Of a stretch of 23,060 bases of DNA, positions 1-7,425 are shown in pieces. Numbering within the stretch: position 1 is the first letter of the stretch; each line of letters begins with the position of its first letter. The notes beneath the pieces are model-generated. The model worked only from the letters and a program-made list of their open reading frames with translations, was not told the DNA's origin and did no database searches. This DNA comes from a bacterium (GTDB lineage: Bacteria > 4484-113 > JALSIF01): assembly GCA_026981635.1 (NCBI GenBank), contig JALSIF010000101.1:1-23060 (forward strand), written 5' to 3'. Both the position numbers and the translations under genes were made by a program.

Positions 1-249
1 GGGAGTGGCCGGGGCGGGGGAGGTGGCCTTGGCCGCTTCCTTTCCCCCGCTGGTGGTGCGAACCGCATCGGTCTCCACCATGGCCACCACCTCAACCATC
101 TCCCGCCCGCCGATCAGGCCCAAAAGGCCCCCCTTGCGGAAGCGGCGGGTGTGGATCTTGGCGCCGGGACCGAGCTGCTGGCGGATCTCCCTCAGCAGCC
201 GGGGCAGCTCGCTGGCCGGTTCTTCGTAGCGTTTGATCCTCAGTGCCAT
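1..249 (-). CDS. flhF: FlhF, flagellar SRP-like GTPase, N-terminal part only
   Basis: Only the first 83 codons lie in the window; the gene runs off the left edge. FlhF is an SRP-family GTPase that helps set flagellar number and placement at the membrane. The visible N-terminus reads MALRIKRYEEP, then a helix ending in LGPGAKI, then FRKGGLLGLIGGREMVEV, which matches the start of FlhF proteins (the usual pattern is M-K-I-K-R-Y ... LGPDA-I ... K-GG-GFFG ... VEV). After about residue 65 it becomes an Ala/Pro/Thr-rich linker, as is common before the GTPase domain. The NG GTPase domain itself is not visible. The ATG sits 3 bases after the flhA stop (TAG-CCC-ATG) with a GGGGAGGG stretch just upstream, so translation is probably coupled to flhA. 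The order flhB-flhA-flhF is a common flagellar arrangement and supports the call. Confidence 0.87.
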   Translation of the reverse strand, partial: MALRIKRYEEPASELPRLLREIRQQLGPGAKIHTRRFRKGGLLGLIGGREMVEVVAMVETDAVRTTSGGKEAAKATSPAPATP

Positions 250-252
250 GGG

Positions 253-2379
253 CTAGCCCTCCCCAGCTCTAGGCTCTCCTTCGCTCCCCATGTCGGGGGG
301 GACATCCACCACCGCTATGGTCTTGATGTCCACCCCGGGTTCTATTTCGCTGAAACTCACTACCGCCGCCCCCTCGGCGATGCGCCGGGCGATCTTTGCT
401 ACGTAGGGGCGAATCCTGGGCCCCACTAAGAATAACGGAGTGTAGCCCTGATTGACCATCCGGCTAGCCACCACTTCCATCGCCTCCAGCATCCGGCGAA
501 GATAACTGGGAGAGAGCACCGTCATGGTCCCCTCCGGGGTCTGGCGCAGGGAATCGGCGATGCGCTGTTCAAGCTGGGGGGAGAAGGTGGCCACCATCAG
601 GGTGCCGCTCTCGTCCAGGTAGCCGGCCACGATTTGGCGGCGCAGGGCCTGACGCACCTTCTCAATCAGGAAGTCGGGATCGTCGCTCTCTGCCCGGTGC
701 TGGGCGAGGGCCTCAATGATCAGGGGCAGGTTGCGGATGGAGACCCGCTCCTCCAAAAGACCCCTGAGCACCGTGGTGAGCAGCTCCAGACTTACCCGCT
801 CGGGGACGATGCCCTCCACGGCGGCGGGACGGTTTTCCCTCAACTGGTCAACCAGCTCCTTTACCGCCTCGCGGGTAAGCAGCTCAGGAGCATGGCGCTT
901 GATCACCTCGGAGAGGTGGGTAGTGAGCACGGTGGTGGGATCAACCACGGTAAAGCCCATTGCCTCCGCCTTCATCCGCATCTCCGGCTCAATCCAAAAG
1001 GCCCTGAGGCCAAAGGCGGGCTCGGTGGTCTCAATCCCTTCAATATCTACTCCCTCCTGTACCGGATTCATGGCCAGGTAGCGGTCAATCACCAGGCTTC
1101 CCTTGGCCACCGGCGTCCCCTGGACCTTGATCACATATTCCCCCTGGTCCAGGGTGATGTTGTCCCGGATGCGGATGGGGGGAACGATGAAGCCCAGGCT
1201 GAGAGCGATCTGGCGGCGCAGGTTGGCGATGCGATCTAGCAGGTCACCCCCCTGCTCCTTGTCCACCAGGGGGATGAGGCCGTAGCCGATCTCAAGCTCC
1301 AGCGGGTCAACCTGGAGCAGGCCGGCCAGTTCCTCCTGGGGGGTGGGGGCGGTCTTTTCCTCCTCGGCCTCCTCCTTCTGTGGGCGCAGGGCTCGCTCCA
1401 CCTCCAGCCGGGTCTGGTAGAAGGCGGCCCCGGCCAGGCCGAGGGCAAAGGCGGCCAGCACCAGCTTGGGCATACCGGGGATGAGGGCCATAAAGAGCAT
1501 CACTCCACTGGCCACATAGAGCACCCGGGGAACCTGGCCCAGCTCCACGACGGCTGCCTCGCCCAGGGTGCGCTCGTCGGCCTGCTTGGTTACCATGAGC
1601 CCGGTGGCGGTGGAGACCATGAGGGCAGGGATCTGGGCCACCAGACCATCGCCGATGGTGAGCTGGGTAAAGACCTGGGCTGCCTCCCCCAGGGTCATCC
1701 CGTGGACCATGGTGCCCACGATGAGGCCCACGATGATGTTGATGAAGACCAGAAAGATGGCCACCACCGCGTCGCGCTGGACGAAGCGGCTGGCACCGTC
1801 CATCGCCCCGAAGTAGTCGGCCTCCCGCTCCAGCTCCCGGCGCCGGCGGCGCGCCTCCGCCTCGTCAATCAGGCCGGCGTTGAGGTCGGCGTCAATGGAG
1901 AGCTGCTTGCCGGGCAGGGCGTCCAAGGTGAAGCGGGCGGCCACCTCGGCGATGCGCTGGGAGCCGAAGGCGATGACGGCAAAGTTTATGACCACGATGA
2001 TGATGAAGATGGCGATGCCGATGGTGTAGCCCCCGCCGGCGAGGACGAAGGAGCTGAAGGTCTGGATGAACTTACCCGCGTAGGCATCGGTGAGGATGGC
2101 CCGGGTGGTGGCAACATTTAGGAAGAGGCGGTAGATGGCCAAAAGCAGGATCAGGGAGGGGAAGCTGGTGAAGTCCAGCGGGGACTTCACATACATGGTG
2201 AGGATGAGGACCAGGATGGCAAGGGAGATGGAGAGGGCGATAAAGGCGTCCAGCATCCAGCTGGGCCAGGGGACGATGAAGATGGCGATGCCCAGGATGA
2301 CCAGCAGGGGGACGCTCAGCTCCCGGAGCATTGAGGCGCTAGGCAGGGAGAGGCTCAGGGCAGGGCGATCGCCAGCCAC
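253..2379 (-). CDS. flhA: FlhA, flagellar type III export gate protein
   Basis: FlhA is the large membrane component of the flagellar export apparatus; its cytosolic C-terminal domain forms a nine-subunit ring that docks substrate-chaperone complexes. The 708-residue product has the usual length. Residues about 20-130 and 205-320 hold the hydrophobic segments. The FHIPEP signature lies at about 149-170 (RFTLDALPGKQLSIDADL), with the conserved Asp pair of the SIDADLNAG stretch. The C-terminal half from about 350 is the soluble export domain. The start is GTG at 2379: a TAGAAT box ends 6 bases before it, whereas a possible internal ATG at residue 17 has no such signal. The gene sits 31 bases after flhB and 3 bases before flhF. 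It appears complete. Confidence 0.97.
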   Translation of the reverse strand: MAGDRPALSLSLPSASMLRELSVPLLVILGIAIFIVPWPSWMLDAFIALSISLAILVLILTMYVKSPLDFTSFPSLILLLAIYRLFLNVATTRAILTDAYAGKFIQTFSSFVLAGGGYTIGIAIFIIIVVINFAVIAFGSQRIAEVAARFTLDALPGKQLSIDADLNAGLIDEAEARRRRRELEREADYFGAMDGASRFVQRDAVVAIFLVFINIIVGLIVGTMVHGMTLGEAAQVFTQLTIGDGLVAQIPALMVSTATGLMVTKQADERTLGEAAVVELGQVPRVLYVASGVMLFMALIPGMPKLVLAAFALGLAGAAFYQTRLEVERALRPQKEEAEEEKTAPTPQEELAGLLQVDPLELEIGYGLIPLVDKEQGGDLLDRIANLRRQIALSLGFIVPPIRIRDNITLDQGEYVIKVQGTPVAKGSLVIDRYLAMNPVQEGVDIEGIETTEPAFGLRAFWIEPEMRMKAEAMGFTVVDPTTVLTTHLSEVIKRHAPELLTREAVKELVDQLRENRPAAVEGIVPERVSLELLTTVLRGLLEERVSIRNLPLIIEALAQHRAESDDPDFLIEKVRQALRRQIVAGYLDESGTLMVATFSPQLEQRIADSLRQTPEGTMTVLSPSYLRRMLEAMEVVASRMVNQGYTPLFLVGPRIRPYVAKIARRIAEGAAVVSFSEIEPGVDIKTIAVVDVPPDMGSEGEPRAGEG

Positions 2380-2391
2380 GGGCTAATTCTA
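2380..2391 (-). promoter_or_regulatory. Leaderless -10 box for flhA
   Basis: On the minus strand TAGAAT (2386-2391) is followed by TAGCCC and then GTG at 2379. The spacing puts the transcription start on or beside the start codon. There is no Shine-Dalgarno and no TTGACA-like box 16-18 bases upstream. This would give flhA its own promoter inside the flhBAF cluster. Confidence 0.6.
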
Positions 2392-2410
2392 TCCCATATC
2401 CCTGGGCTTG

Positions 2411-3490
2411 CTAGACCGCCAGGGTGGAAAGCTTCTTCATCAGCTTGGGGTCGGTGCGAGCCACCAGCGCCAGCACCTCGGCCACCGCGGCGAAGAACTC
2501 GGGGGGGATGGCCTGGTCAACCTCCACCTGGTGGTAGAGGGCGCGGGCCAGCTCGGGGTTGCGGTGGAGGGGGACGTGAAACTCGCGGGCGACCTCAATG
2601 ATCTTCAGTGCCCGAAAGTCCATCCCCTTGGCCACCACCACCGGGGCGTCCCGCTCCGGCTCATAGAGCAGGGCGACGGCGTAGTGTTCCGGGTTGGTGA
2701 TCACCACATCGGCCTCCCTGACCCGGCCGAGCTGGCGGCGAAAGACGAGCTCCCGACCCAGCTCGCGGATGCGCCGCTTGATCAGGGGATCGCCCTCCAG
2801 CTCCCGGCGCTCCTGCTTTACCTCGTACTTGGTCATGCGAAGGGACTTTTCGTACTCGTAGCGCTGATAGAGGTAGTCCACGATGGAAAGAAGCACCAGG
2901 GTCAGGCTCATGGCCAGGCCCATCTTGATGGCCACCGTGCCAGCAAAGACCATCGCCTGGGTGGGGTCGGTAAAGGAGAGCAGGGCGAAGTGCTGGAGGT
3001 TTGCCCTGAGCATAAGAAAGCCGACCACTCCCACCAGGACCACCTTTAGCAGGTTCTTAGCCAGCTCAAAGGCGCCCCGGATAGAGAAGATGCGTTTGAT
3101 GCCCTCAACCGGGTTTAGCCGCTCAAGCTTTGGGGTGATGGGGTCGCTGGAGAATAGGAAGCCCACCTGGCCCAAGGAGGCGATCAGGGAGAGGAGAAAA
3201 GCGGCGGCAAGGTAGGGGGACATGATGACGAGGCCGCGCAGGATTAGGTCGGAAAAGAGGGAGATCACCCCACCGGTAGAAAAGTCGCGGTAGAAGCCGG
3301 CTCCCCACAGCCCCTGGGTGATGGCCAGGATGCCGGCGGTGGTAAAGCCGGCGGCCAGGATGAGCAGGCCGAACATCCCTAGCAGGGCGATGGAGGAGCT
3401 GAGATCCTGGCTGCGGGCCACCTGCCCCTTCTCGCGGGCCTTTTCCTTGCGCCGGGGGGTGGCAGGCTCGGTGCGATCAGCGTCGGCCAT
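2411..3490 (-). CDS. flhB: FlhB, flagellar type III export switch protein
   Basis: FlhB is the membrane export component that cleaves itself to switch substrate from hook to filament proteins. The 359-residue length is typical. The N-terminus (TEPATPRRKEKAREKGQVARS) is the classic FlhB/SctU start. Four hydrophobic regions lie at about 32-60, 85-112, 143-165 and 185-208. The linker MTKYEVKQERRELEGDP leads to the cleavage motif, which here reads N266-P-E-H269 in TNPEHYAVALLY rather than the usual NPTH. The cytosolic domain then continues to the end (VAKGMDFRALKI, HRNPELARALY). The catalytic Asn-Pro pair is intact, so cleavage is expected. The start ATG at 3490 follows TAGGAT-N7, fitting leaderless expression, though GTAGGGG just before the ATG could also bind ribosomes weakly. 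Confidence 0.96.
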   Translation of the reverse strand: MADADRTEPATPRRKEKAREKGQVARSQDLSSSIALLGMFGLLILAAGFTTAGILAITQGLWGAGFYRDFSTGGVISLFSDLILRGLVIMSPYLAAAFLLSLIASLGQVGFLFSSDPITPKLERLNPVEGIKRIFSIRGAFELAKNLLKVVLVGVVGFLMLRANLQHFALLSFTDPTQAMVFAGTVAIKMGLAMSLTLVLLSIVDYLYQRYEYEKSLRMTKYEVKQERRELEGDPLIKRRIRELGRELVFRRQLGRVREADVVITNPEHYAVALLYEPERDAPVVVAKGMDFRALKIIEVAREFHVPLHRNPELARALYHQVEVDQAIPPEFFAAVAEVLALVARTDPKLMKKLSTLAV

Positions 3491-3503
3491 CCCCTACATC
3501 CTA
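3491..3503 (-). promoter_or_regulatory. Leaderless -10 box for flhB
   Basis: Minus strand: TAGGAT (3498-3503), then GTAGGGG, then ATG at 3490. It is preceded by GGGGT, matching the G-run context of the other leaderless boxes. The right arm of the hairpin at 3504-3527 abuts the box, so the hairpin and promoter may interact. Confidence 0.5.
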
Positions 3504-3527
3504 ACCCCTCCAGAGAGAGTGAGGGGT
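3504..3527. repeat. Inverted repeat between NYN gene and flhB
   Basis: ACCCCTC (3504-3510) and GAGGGGT (3521-3527) are perfect 7-base arms around a 10-base loop. It begins at the stop codon of the NYN gene and directly precedes the flhB -10 box. No T-run follows it, so it is not a classic intrinsic terminator; it could be a weak terminator, an RNA 3'-end stabiliser, or an operator site. Confidence 0.45.
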
Positions 3528-4504
3528 CAGCTCTTGAAAACTTCGCCCACGTTGATAACCCCGGCGTCAAGCTTGGTGACGCGGGACTTTAGCTCGTTGT
3601 CGTTGGTGACTACAAATATCTGGTCAGAGCCCCGTTCAACAAGCTCTTCGGCGACCTGCTGAACCTTCGCCGGATAGCCCTCCAGGGCGTGGCGGTCACC
3701 CTTGATGTACTTCACCAGGTCAACGATGAGGTTGTCCGCCTTGTCCTTCTCCCCTGGGGTTCCACCGGCAAAGATCACCTGAATGTCGTATCTGGTGGTT
3801 ACCCCGGTCTCATGGAAGCTGTCAAAGACCACCACATAGCTTCCGGGGATCTGGGAGGCGAGAAAGTCCAGGTCGGAGATGAGCAGGTCGCGGGTGGTGC
3901 GAAGCTCGTGGTGATCCTTCCTTTCCAGGTAGCGCCTGACGTTGCCTATGGCGTTGTAGCCGTCAAAGATGAGCAGGGGGGTGATGTATTTCATTTGGAA
4001 CTGCTTTCTGAGGTAGTCCAGGTTGAAGAATTGGAGCCGGTCCTGGTCGCTAATCAGAGTGGGGAGCTCTTTGCTCGGAGCACCCTCGCTTAACTTCTCC
4101 TCCGCTCGCTGGAGGAGGGTGGGGTGCTTTTCCCTGATTAGGTCCAGCTCCTGTTTGTAGGTTCTGAGCTGGTCCCTAAGCTGATTGAGCTCCCGCTGGA
4201 CGCCATTTAGTTCACACTTAAGCTTGGTCAGGTCCTCCTGGGTGTAGAGGTTTTGTTCCGGCGTCGGCTCCACCCCTTCGCTTTTGAGGTGCTTGCGGAT
4301 ACGGTCCATCACCTCGGCGATGGGCTTTCTCTCCTCAAGCTGGAGGGATACCTCCTGGATCTCCTTGTTTAGATCCTTTTCTTTCTTTTCTAGTTCGTCT
4401 CTACGCCTAGACTTGCTTCTAATAATTTCTAAGAATTTGACCAAGTCTTCCACATCCTCAGGATATATCTTTGTTGGACGATTTGGTTTCTCTGCTACCG
4501 ACAT
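3527..4504 (-). CDS. Coiled-coil protein with C-terminal NYN/YacP-type (PIN-like) ribonuclease domain
   Basis: The 325-residue product has two parts. Residues about 25-145 are charged, heptad-like helices (DELEKKEKDLNKEIQEVSLQL and onward), probably a coiled coil. Residues about 175-325 resemble NYN domains of the YacP/Rae1 group: LLIFDGYNAIGN (D181, N184), VVVFDSFHETG (D228), KADNLIVDLV (D257) and IFVVTNDNEL (D302). These acidic residues fit the metal-binding centre of PIN-like nucleases. YacP/Rae1 cuts mRNA on the ribosome in Bacillus, but the long helical N-terminus is not part of that protein, so the target here is unknown. Codon use is AT-richer than the neighbours, most of all in the first 50 codons, and this is one of the few genes with a strong Shine-Dalgarno and leader. 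Acquisition by transfer is plausible. The domain call is fairly sure; the role is open. Confidence 0.78.
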   Translation of the reverse strand: MSVAEKPNRPTKIYPEDVEDLVKFLEIIRSKSRRRDELEKKEKDLNKEIQEVSLQLEERKPIAEVMDRIRKHLKSEGVEPTPEQNLYTQEDLTKLKCELNGVQRELNQLRDQLRTYKQELDLIREKHPTLLQRAEEKLSEGAPSKELPTLISDQDRLQFFNLDYLRKQFQMKYITPLLIFDGYNAIGNVRRYLERKDHHELRTTRDLLISDLDFLASQIPGSYVVVFDSFHETGVTTRYDIQVIFAGGTPGEKDKADNLIVDLVKYIKGDRHALEGYPAKVQQVAEELVERGSDQIFVVTNDNELKSRVTKLDAGVINVGEVFKS

Positions 4505-4549
4505 CTCTCACTACCTCCTTTGTGCTCATCTTGGGTTGAGGATAGTATA
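4505..4549 (-). promoter_or_regulatory. Promoter -10 and strong Shine-Dalgarno of the NYN gene
   Basis: Minus strand: TATACT (4544-4549) would start a leader of about 30 bases that carries AAGGAGG (4514-4520), 9 bases before ATG 4504. No clear -35 box is seen. This leadered layout contrasts with the leaderless genes around it. Confidence 0.55.
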
Positions 4550-4566
4550 TCACACTTTCAGCCGCT

Positions 4567-5889
4567 CTATTCTACTGCTGGCTGTGGGGTTTTTATCTCC
4601 TCCCCTTCCCCCAGGGCCAGTTTCTCTACCACCGCTGCACCCACCGCATCGCCCCAGATATTTACCGTGGTGCGGCTCATGTCCAGGATGCGATCCACTC
4701 CCAGGATGATGCCGATCCCCTCAAAGGGCAGGCCCACCGCCGAGAGGACTATGGTCATGGTGACCAGGCCGGCAGAAGGCACGGCGGCGGCGCCGATGGC
4801 GGCCAGGGTGGCGGTGATAAAGACCACCACCTGCTGATCAAAGGTCAGGTTTACACCGGTGAGCTGGGCGATGAAGAGGACCGCTACCGCCTCGTAGAGG
4901 GCGGTGCCGTCCATGTTGACGGTGGCTCCCACCGGGCAGACGAACTCCACCGCCTCCGCCCTGACCTTGGCCCGATCGCGGGCTCCCTCCATGGTGAAGG
5001 GGAGGGTGGCGGCACTGGAGGAGGTGGAGAAGGCGGTAAGGATGGCGGTAGTCATGGCGCGGGCAAACTCCAGCGGGCTGCGGCCGGTGATGAGCCTCAG
5101 GATCAGGGGGAGGACGATGGCCCCGTGGATGATAAGGCCGAGGATCACGGTGGCCATGTAGAGGGGCAGGTCAAAGAGGGGGCGCAGGCCACTTTTGGCC
5201 ACCAGGGTGATGATGAGGGCAAACACCCCCACCGGGGCAACCTCCATCACCCAGCTCACCACCTTCATCATCACTTCGTTCAGGCCGGTGAAGAACTGGC
5301 GCAGGGTGTCGGCGGGCCTTCCCACCGCGATGATCCCGATGGCCAGAAGCAGGCTGAAGAAGATGAGGGCGAGCACATCCATCCGGGCGAGGGCCTCGGC
5401 CGGGTTGGTGGGGATCATGGAGAGGAGGATCTCGCTGATGGGGCGGGGGCCCTGGCGTACGATCTCAGGAAGTTCGGCCGCCGCCACCTCCATGCCGGCC
5501 CTGCCCGGGTGGATCAGGTTGACCAGTACCAGGCCCAGGAAGACGGCGATGCCGGTGGTGGTGAGGTAGTAGGCCGCGGTAACTACCCCTAGCTTGCCCA
5601 GCCGCCGGCCTCCCCCCACACTGGTCACCCCGTGGATGATGGAGGCCACCACCAGGGGGACAATGATCATCTTGAGCAGGCGGATAAAGATCTCCCTTGG
5701 GGGAAAGAAGACCTCGTTTAGAAAGGGGAGCAAATGTTCTCCGTAGAGGCCAGCTGCAACCGCCACCATCACCGCGAGTGTGAACATGAAGAGGATGCGG
5801 AAGGTGAGGCTTTTTCTTAGCTTCAGGGCGAGGTAGAGGTCGAGGGCGATGATTAGCAGGAGAAGGCCGAGTGCGAGGGCGATCCCCAT
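4567..5889 (-). CDS. Dicarboxylate/amino acid:cation symporter (DAACS family), probably for glutamate/aspartate
   Basis: This is a membrane transporter that imports an acidic solute with Na+ or H+. The 440-residue length fits the family. Family marks are the serine-rich HP1 tip STSSSAATLP (288-297), NMDGTA (325-330), the HP2 tip AAVPSAGL (368-375), and TM8 with D399, D403, R406 and N410 in VDRILDMSRTTVN. In GltPh and the EAAT proteins the Arg at the R406 position binds the side-chain carboxylate of Asp/Glu; DctA proteins differ in this stretch. I therefore favour an acidic amino acid over C4-dicarboxylates, as an inference. The N-terminus carries an extra hydrophobic helix (about 3-22) before the usual first segment. 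The start ATG at 5889 follows TAGACT-N6; its TAG is the stop of the macrodomain gene. Confidence 0.93.
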   Translation of the reverse strand: MGIALALGLLLLIIALDLYLALKLRKSLTFRILFMFTLAVMVAVAAGLYGEHLLPFLNEVFFPPREIFIRLLKMIIVPLVVASIIHGVTSVGGGRRLGKLGVVTAAYYLTTTGIAVFLGLVLVNLIHPGRAGMEVAAAELPEIVRQGPRPISEILLSMIPTNPAEALARMDVLALIFFSLLLAIGIIAVGRPADTLRQFFTGLNEVMMKVVSWVMEVAPVGVFALIITLVAKSGLRPLFDLPLYMATVILGLIIHGAIVLPLILRLITGRSPLEFARAMTTAILTAFSTSSSAATLPFTMEGARDRAKVRAEAVEFVCPVGATVNMDGTALYEAVAVLFIAQLTGVNLTFDQQVVVFITATLAAIGAAAVPSAGLVTMTIVLSAVGLPFEGIGIILGVDRILDMSRTTVNIWGDAVGAAVVEKLALGEGEEIKTPQPAVE

Positions 5890-5901
5890 GGCCTAAGTCT
5901 A
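5890..5901 (-). promoter_or_regulatory. Leaderless -10 box for symporter gene, overlapping upstream stop codon
   Basis: Minus strand: TAGACT (5896-5901), then TAGGCC, then ATG 5889. The first three bases are the TAG stop of the macrodomain gene. The spacing of 6 fits transcription starting at the ATG. Confidence 0.5.
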
Positions 5902-6477
5902 GCCGAGCAGCTTGGCCATCTCCTCCGGCGGCTCGCCGATGGAGTCGGCAAAGCCAGAGAGGGCGCGGCCGAAGATCTCCGCGTCGGGCTCCTTTAAGAG
6001 TGCGAAGGCCACCAGCTCGGGCGGGGTTCCCTGCTCGTCGTAGAACTTCCTTGCCGCCCCGGTCATCAGACGGGCGCACTGGTCCAGGGGAAAGCCGCCT
6101 ACGCCGGTGCCGATGGCGGGAAAGACGATGGAGGAAAGGTTGTGATCTCGGGCAAGCCGAAGGCTGGAGAGGGTGGAGCGCTCAATCAGCTCGGCGCTGG
6201 TTCTAAGGTCCTGGCCCATGCCGGCGGCGTGGATCACGTGGCGGGCGGGGAGATTCCCTGCCGTGGTGATCACCGCCTCGCCCGGCTCAATGGGGCCTTG
6301 AGCCACCGCCTCCCGCTCAATCTCCGCCCCGCCGGCCCGCTTGATGGCCCCGGCCACCCCGGCCCCCATCCATAGACCTGAGTTGGCCGCGTTGACCACT
6401 GCATCGGTGCGGGCATGGGTGATATTGCCAGTGTAGGAGACCAGGTAGAGATCGCCGTAGCGATACCATAGCTGCAT
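5899..6477 (-). CDS. Macrodomain (ADP-ribose-binding) protein
   Basis: The 192-residue protein is a stand-alone macrodomain. Such proteins bind ADP-ribose and often remove it from proteins or nucleic acids, or hydrolyse O-acetyl-ADP-ribose. Visible motifs are TGNITHARTDAVVNAANSGL (16-35, with the adenine-binding Asp at 25 and N29-AAN), GAGVAGAI (38-45, the phosphate loop) and FPAIGTGVGGFP (119-130, the second phosphate-binding loop). The C-terminal 30 residues extend past the usual fold. The gene lies between the symporter and a PHP phosphoesterase. No ADP-ribosyltransferase or toxin partner is visible nearby, so it is probably a housekeeping enzyme. The ATG at 6477 has TAGAAT-N6 before it. 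Confidence 0.93.
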   Translation of the reverse strand: MQLWYRYGDLYLVSYTGNITHARTDAVVNAANSGLWMGAGVAGAIKRAGGAEIEREAVAQGPIEPGEAVITTAGNLPARHVIHAAGMGQDLRTSAELIERSTLSSLRLARDHNLSSIVFPAIGTGVGGFPLDQCARLMTGAARKFYDEQGTPPELVAFALLKEPDAEIFGRALSGFADSIGEPPEEMAKLLG

Positions 6478-6489
6478 GGCACGATTCTA
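6478..6489 (-). promoter_or_regulatory. Leaderless -10 box for macrodomain gene
   Basis: Minus strand: TAGAAT (6484-6489), then CGTGCC, then ATG 6477. The box is preceded by GGGAC. The CC directly before the ATG gives a pyrimidine/purine start-site step. No Shine-Dalgarno is present. Confidence 0.6.
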
Positions 6490-6513
6490 GTCCCCGCCGG
6501 GAAAGGTGGGAGA

Positions 6514-7389
6514 CTACCCAGCGGGTGTGGGAGGGAGATCCCAGCTCAACTCCACCTCCAGGGCGTCAAGCAGGGGCAGGAGCAGGTTGGGGTCTCCTTG
6601 GGGAGGTTGGTACTGATCCTCAAAGAAGCCGTGGAAGTCGCTCCCTCCGGAGACGAGCAGGTTTTCTTCGCTGGCTAGTTCCAGATACTTCTTCCTCTCC
6701 TCCTCAGTGTGGCGGCCGTAGAGAGCCTCAATTCCCCTCACCTCCATCCTCACCACTTCCTCCACCACCGGGTCGGGGTAGCGGTGGGGGTGGGCGAGAG
6801 CGGTGATGAGCCCTAGCTCGCCTAGGATACCCACCACCTCACGGGTGGCAAGGCGGGGCTTCATCGCTTCCTGGGCGGAGGGATTGTTTACGATGGTGCT
6901 CTCGTACCAGGATTTGATCTCGTCGGGAGACTTGATCAGGCCAGATTCCAGGGCGGCCAGGATCACGTGGGCCAGGTGGATGGGGACCCCCCGCTCCTCG
7001 GCCTTGGCCTGGATGGAGTGGGGGTCAATGCCGCCGCCAAACTCCCGGTTAAGGTAGCCGATCAGGGCTAGGAAGCGCTGATCGTTGATCTCTCGCAGAC
7101 GCTGTTCAAACTCCCTCAGGTCGCTTCGCTCAAGGTCTCCGCCAAAGGCCAGGATGTCCACCTGGAGCCAGTCGCTGCCCTCCTCATAGAGGGTGGAGAC
7201 CTCAATGCCGGATACCGCAGTGAGGGGTGAGCTTTCGGCTGAGCGGAGGAAGCTTCTTGCCCCCTGCCAGGTGTCGTGGTCGGTGGCGGCGGCTAGGCGG
7301 AGGCCGGCGGGTAGCAGAACCTGGCTGATCAGTTCGGCCGGCTCGTAGCGACCGTCGGAGTAGCGGGTGTGAAGCTGAAGATCAAACAC
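6514..7389 (-). CDS. PHP-domain phosphoesterase
   Basis: PHP proteins are metal-dependent phosphoesterases. This 291-residue protein resembles the stand-alone YciV/RNase AM type (5'-3' exonuclease, nucleoside 3',5'-bisphosphate phosphatase). Visible ligand motifs are DLQLHTRYSDG (3-13), ATDHDT (35-40), SGIEVS with E63, IHLAH (138-142), ALAHPHRY (198-205) and GGSDFHG (248-254). The first motif has Gln5 where most members have the first His of H-x-H; His7 is kept. The start is GTG at 7389, two codons before the conserved DLQLH, so no longer N-terminus is expected. A -10-like TAACCT lies 9 bases upstream, and a 16-base palindrome sits just beyond it. The exact substrate cannot be read from the sequence. 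Confidence 0.88.
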   Translation of the reverse strand: MFDLQLHTRYSDGRYEPAELISQVLLPAGLRLAAATDHDTWQGARSFLRSAESSPLTAVSGIEVSTLYEEGSDWLQVDILAFGGDLERSDLREFEQRLREINDQRFLALIGYLNREFGGGIDPHSIQAKAEERGVPIHLAHVILAALESGLIKSPDEIKSWYESTIVNNPSAQEAMKPRLATREVVGILGELGLITALAHPHRYPDPVVEEVVRMEVRGIEALYGRHTEEERKKYLELASEENLLVSGGSDFHGFFEDQYQPPQGDPNLLLPLLDALEVELSWDLPPTPAG

Positions 7390-7404
7390 CGCCTTGCTAG
7401 GTTA
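7390..7404 (-). promoter_or_regulatory. Possible near-leaderless promoter of PHP gene
   Basis: Minus strand: TAACCT (7399-7404), then 9 bases, then GTG 7389. TTGGAC lies 15 bases further upstream as a possible -35 box. This is weaker than the TAGAAT cases. AAGG close to the start could be a weak ribosome site instead. Confidence 0.35.
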
Positions 7405-7419
7405 TCCCATCGGTGGGAT
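7404..7419. repeat. Palindrome ATCCCA-N4-TGGGAT upstream of PHP gene
   Basis: Perfect 6-base arms (7404-7409 and 7414-7419) around TCGG, in the short gap between the stop at 7426 and the GTG at 7389. It lies between the possible -35 (TTGGAC) and -10 (TAACCT). It may be an operator; as RNA it would be only a short hairpin with no T-run. Confidence 0.35.
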
Positions 7420-7425
7420 GTCCAA

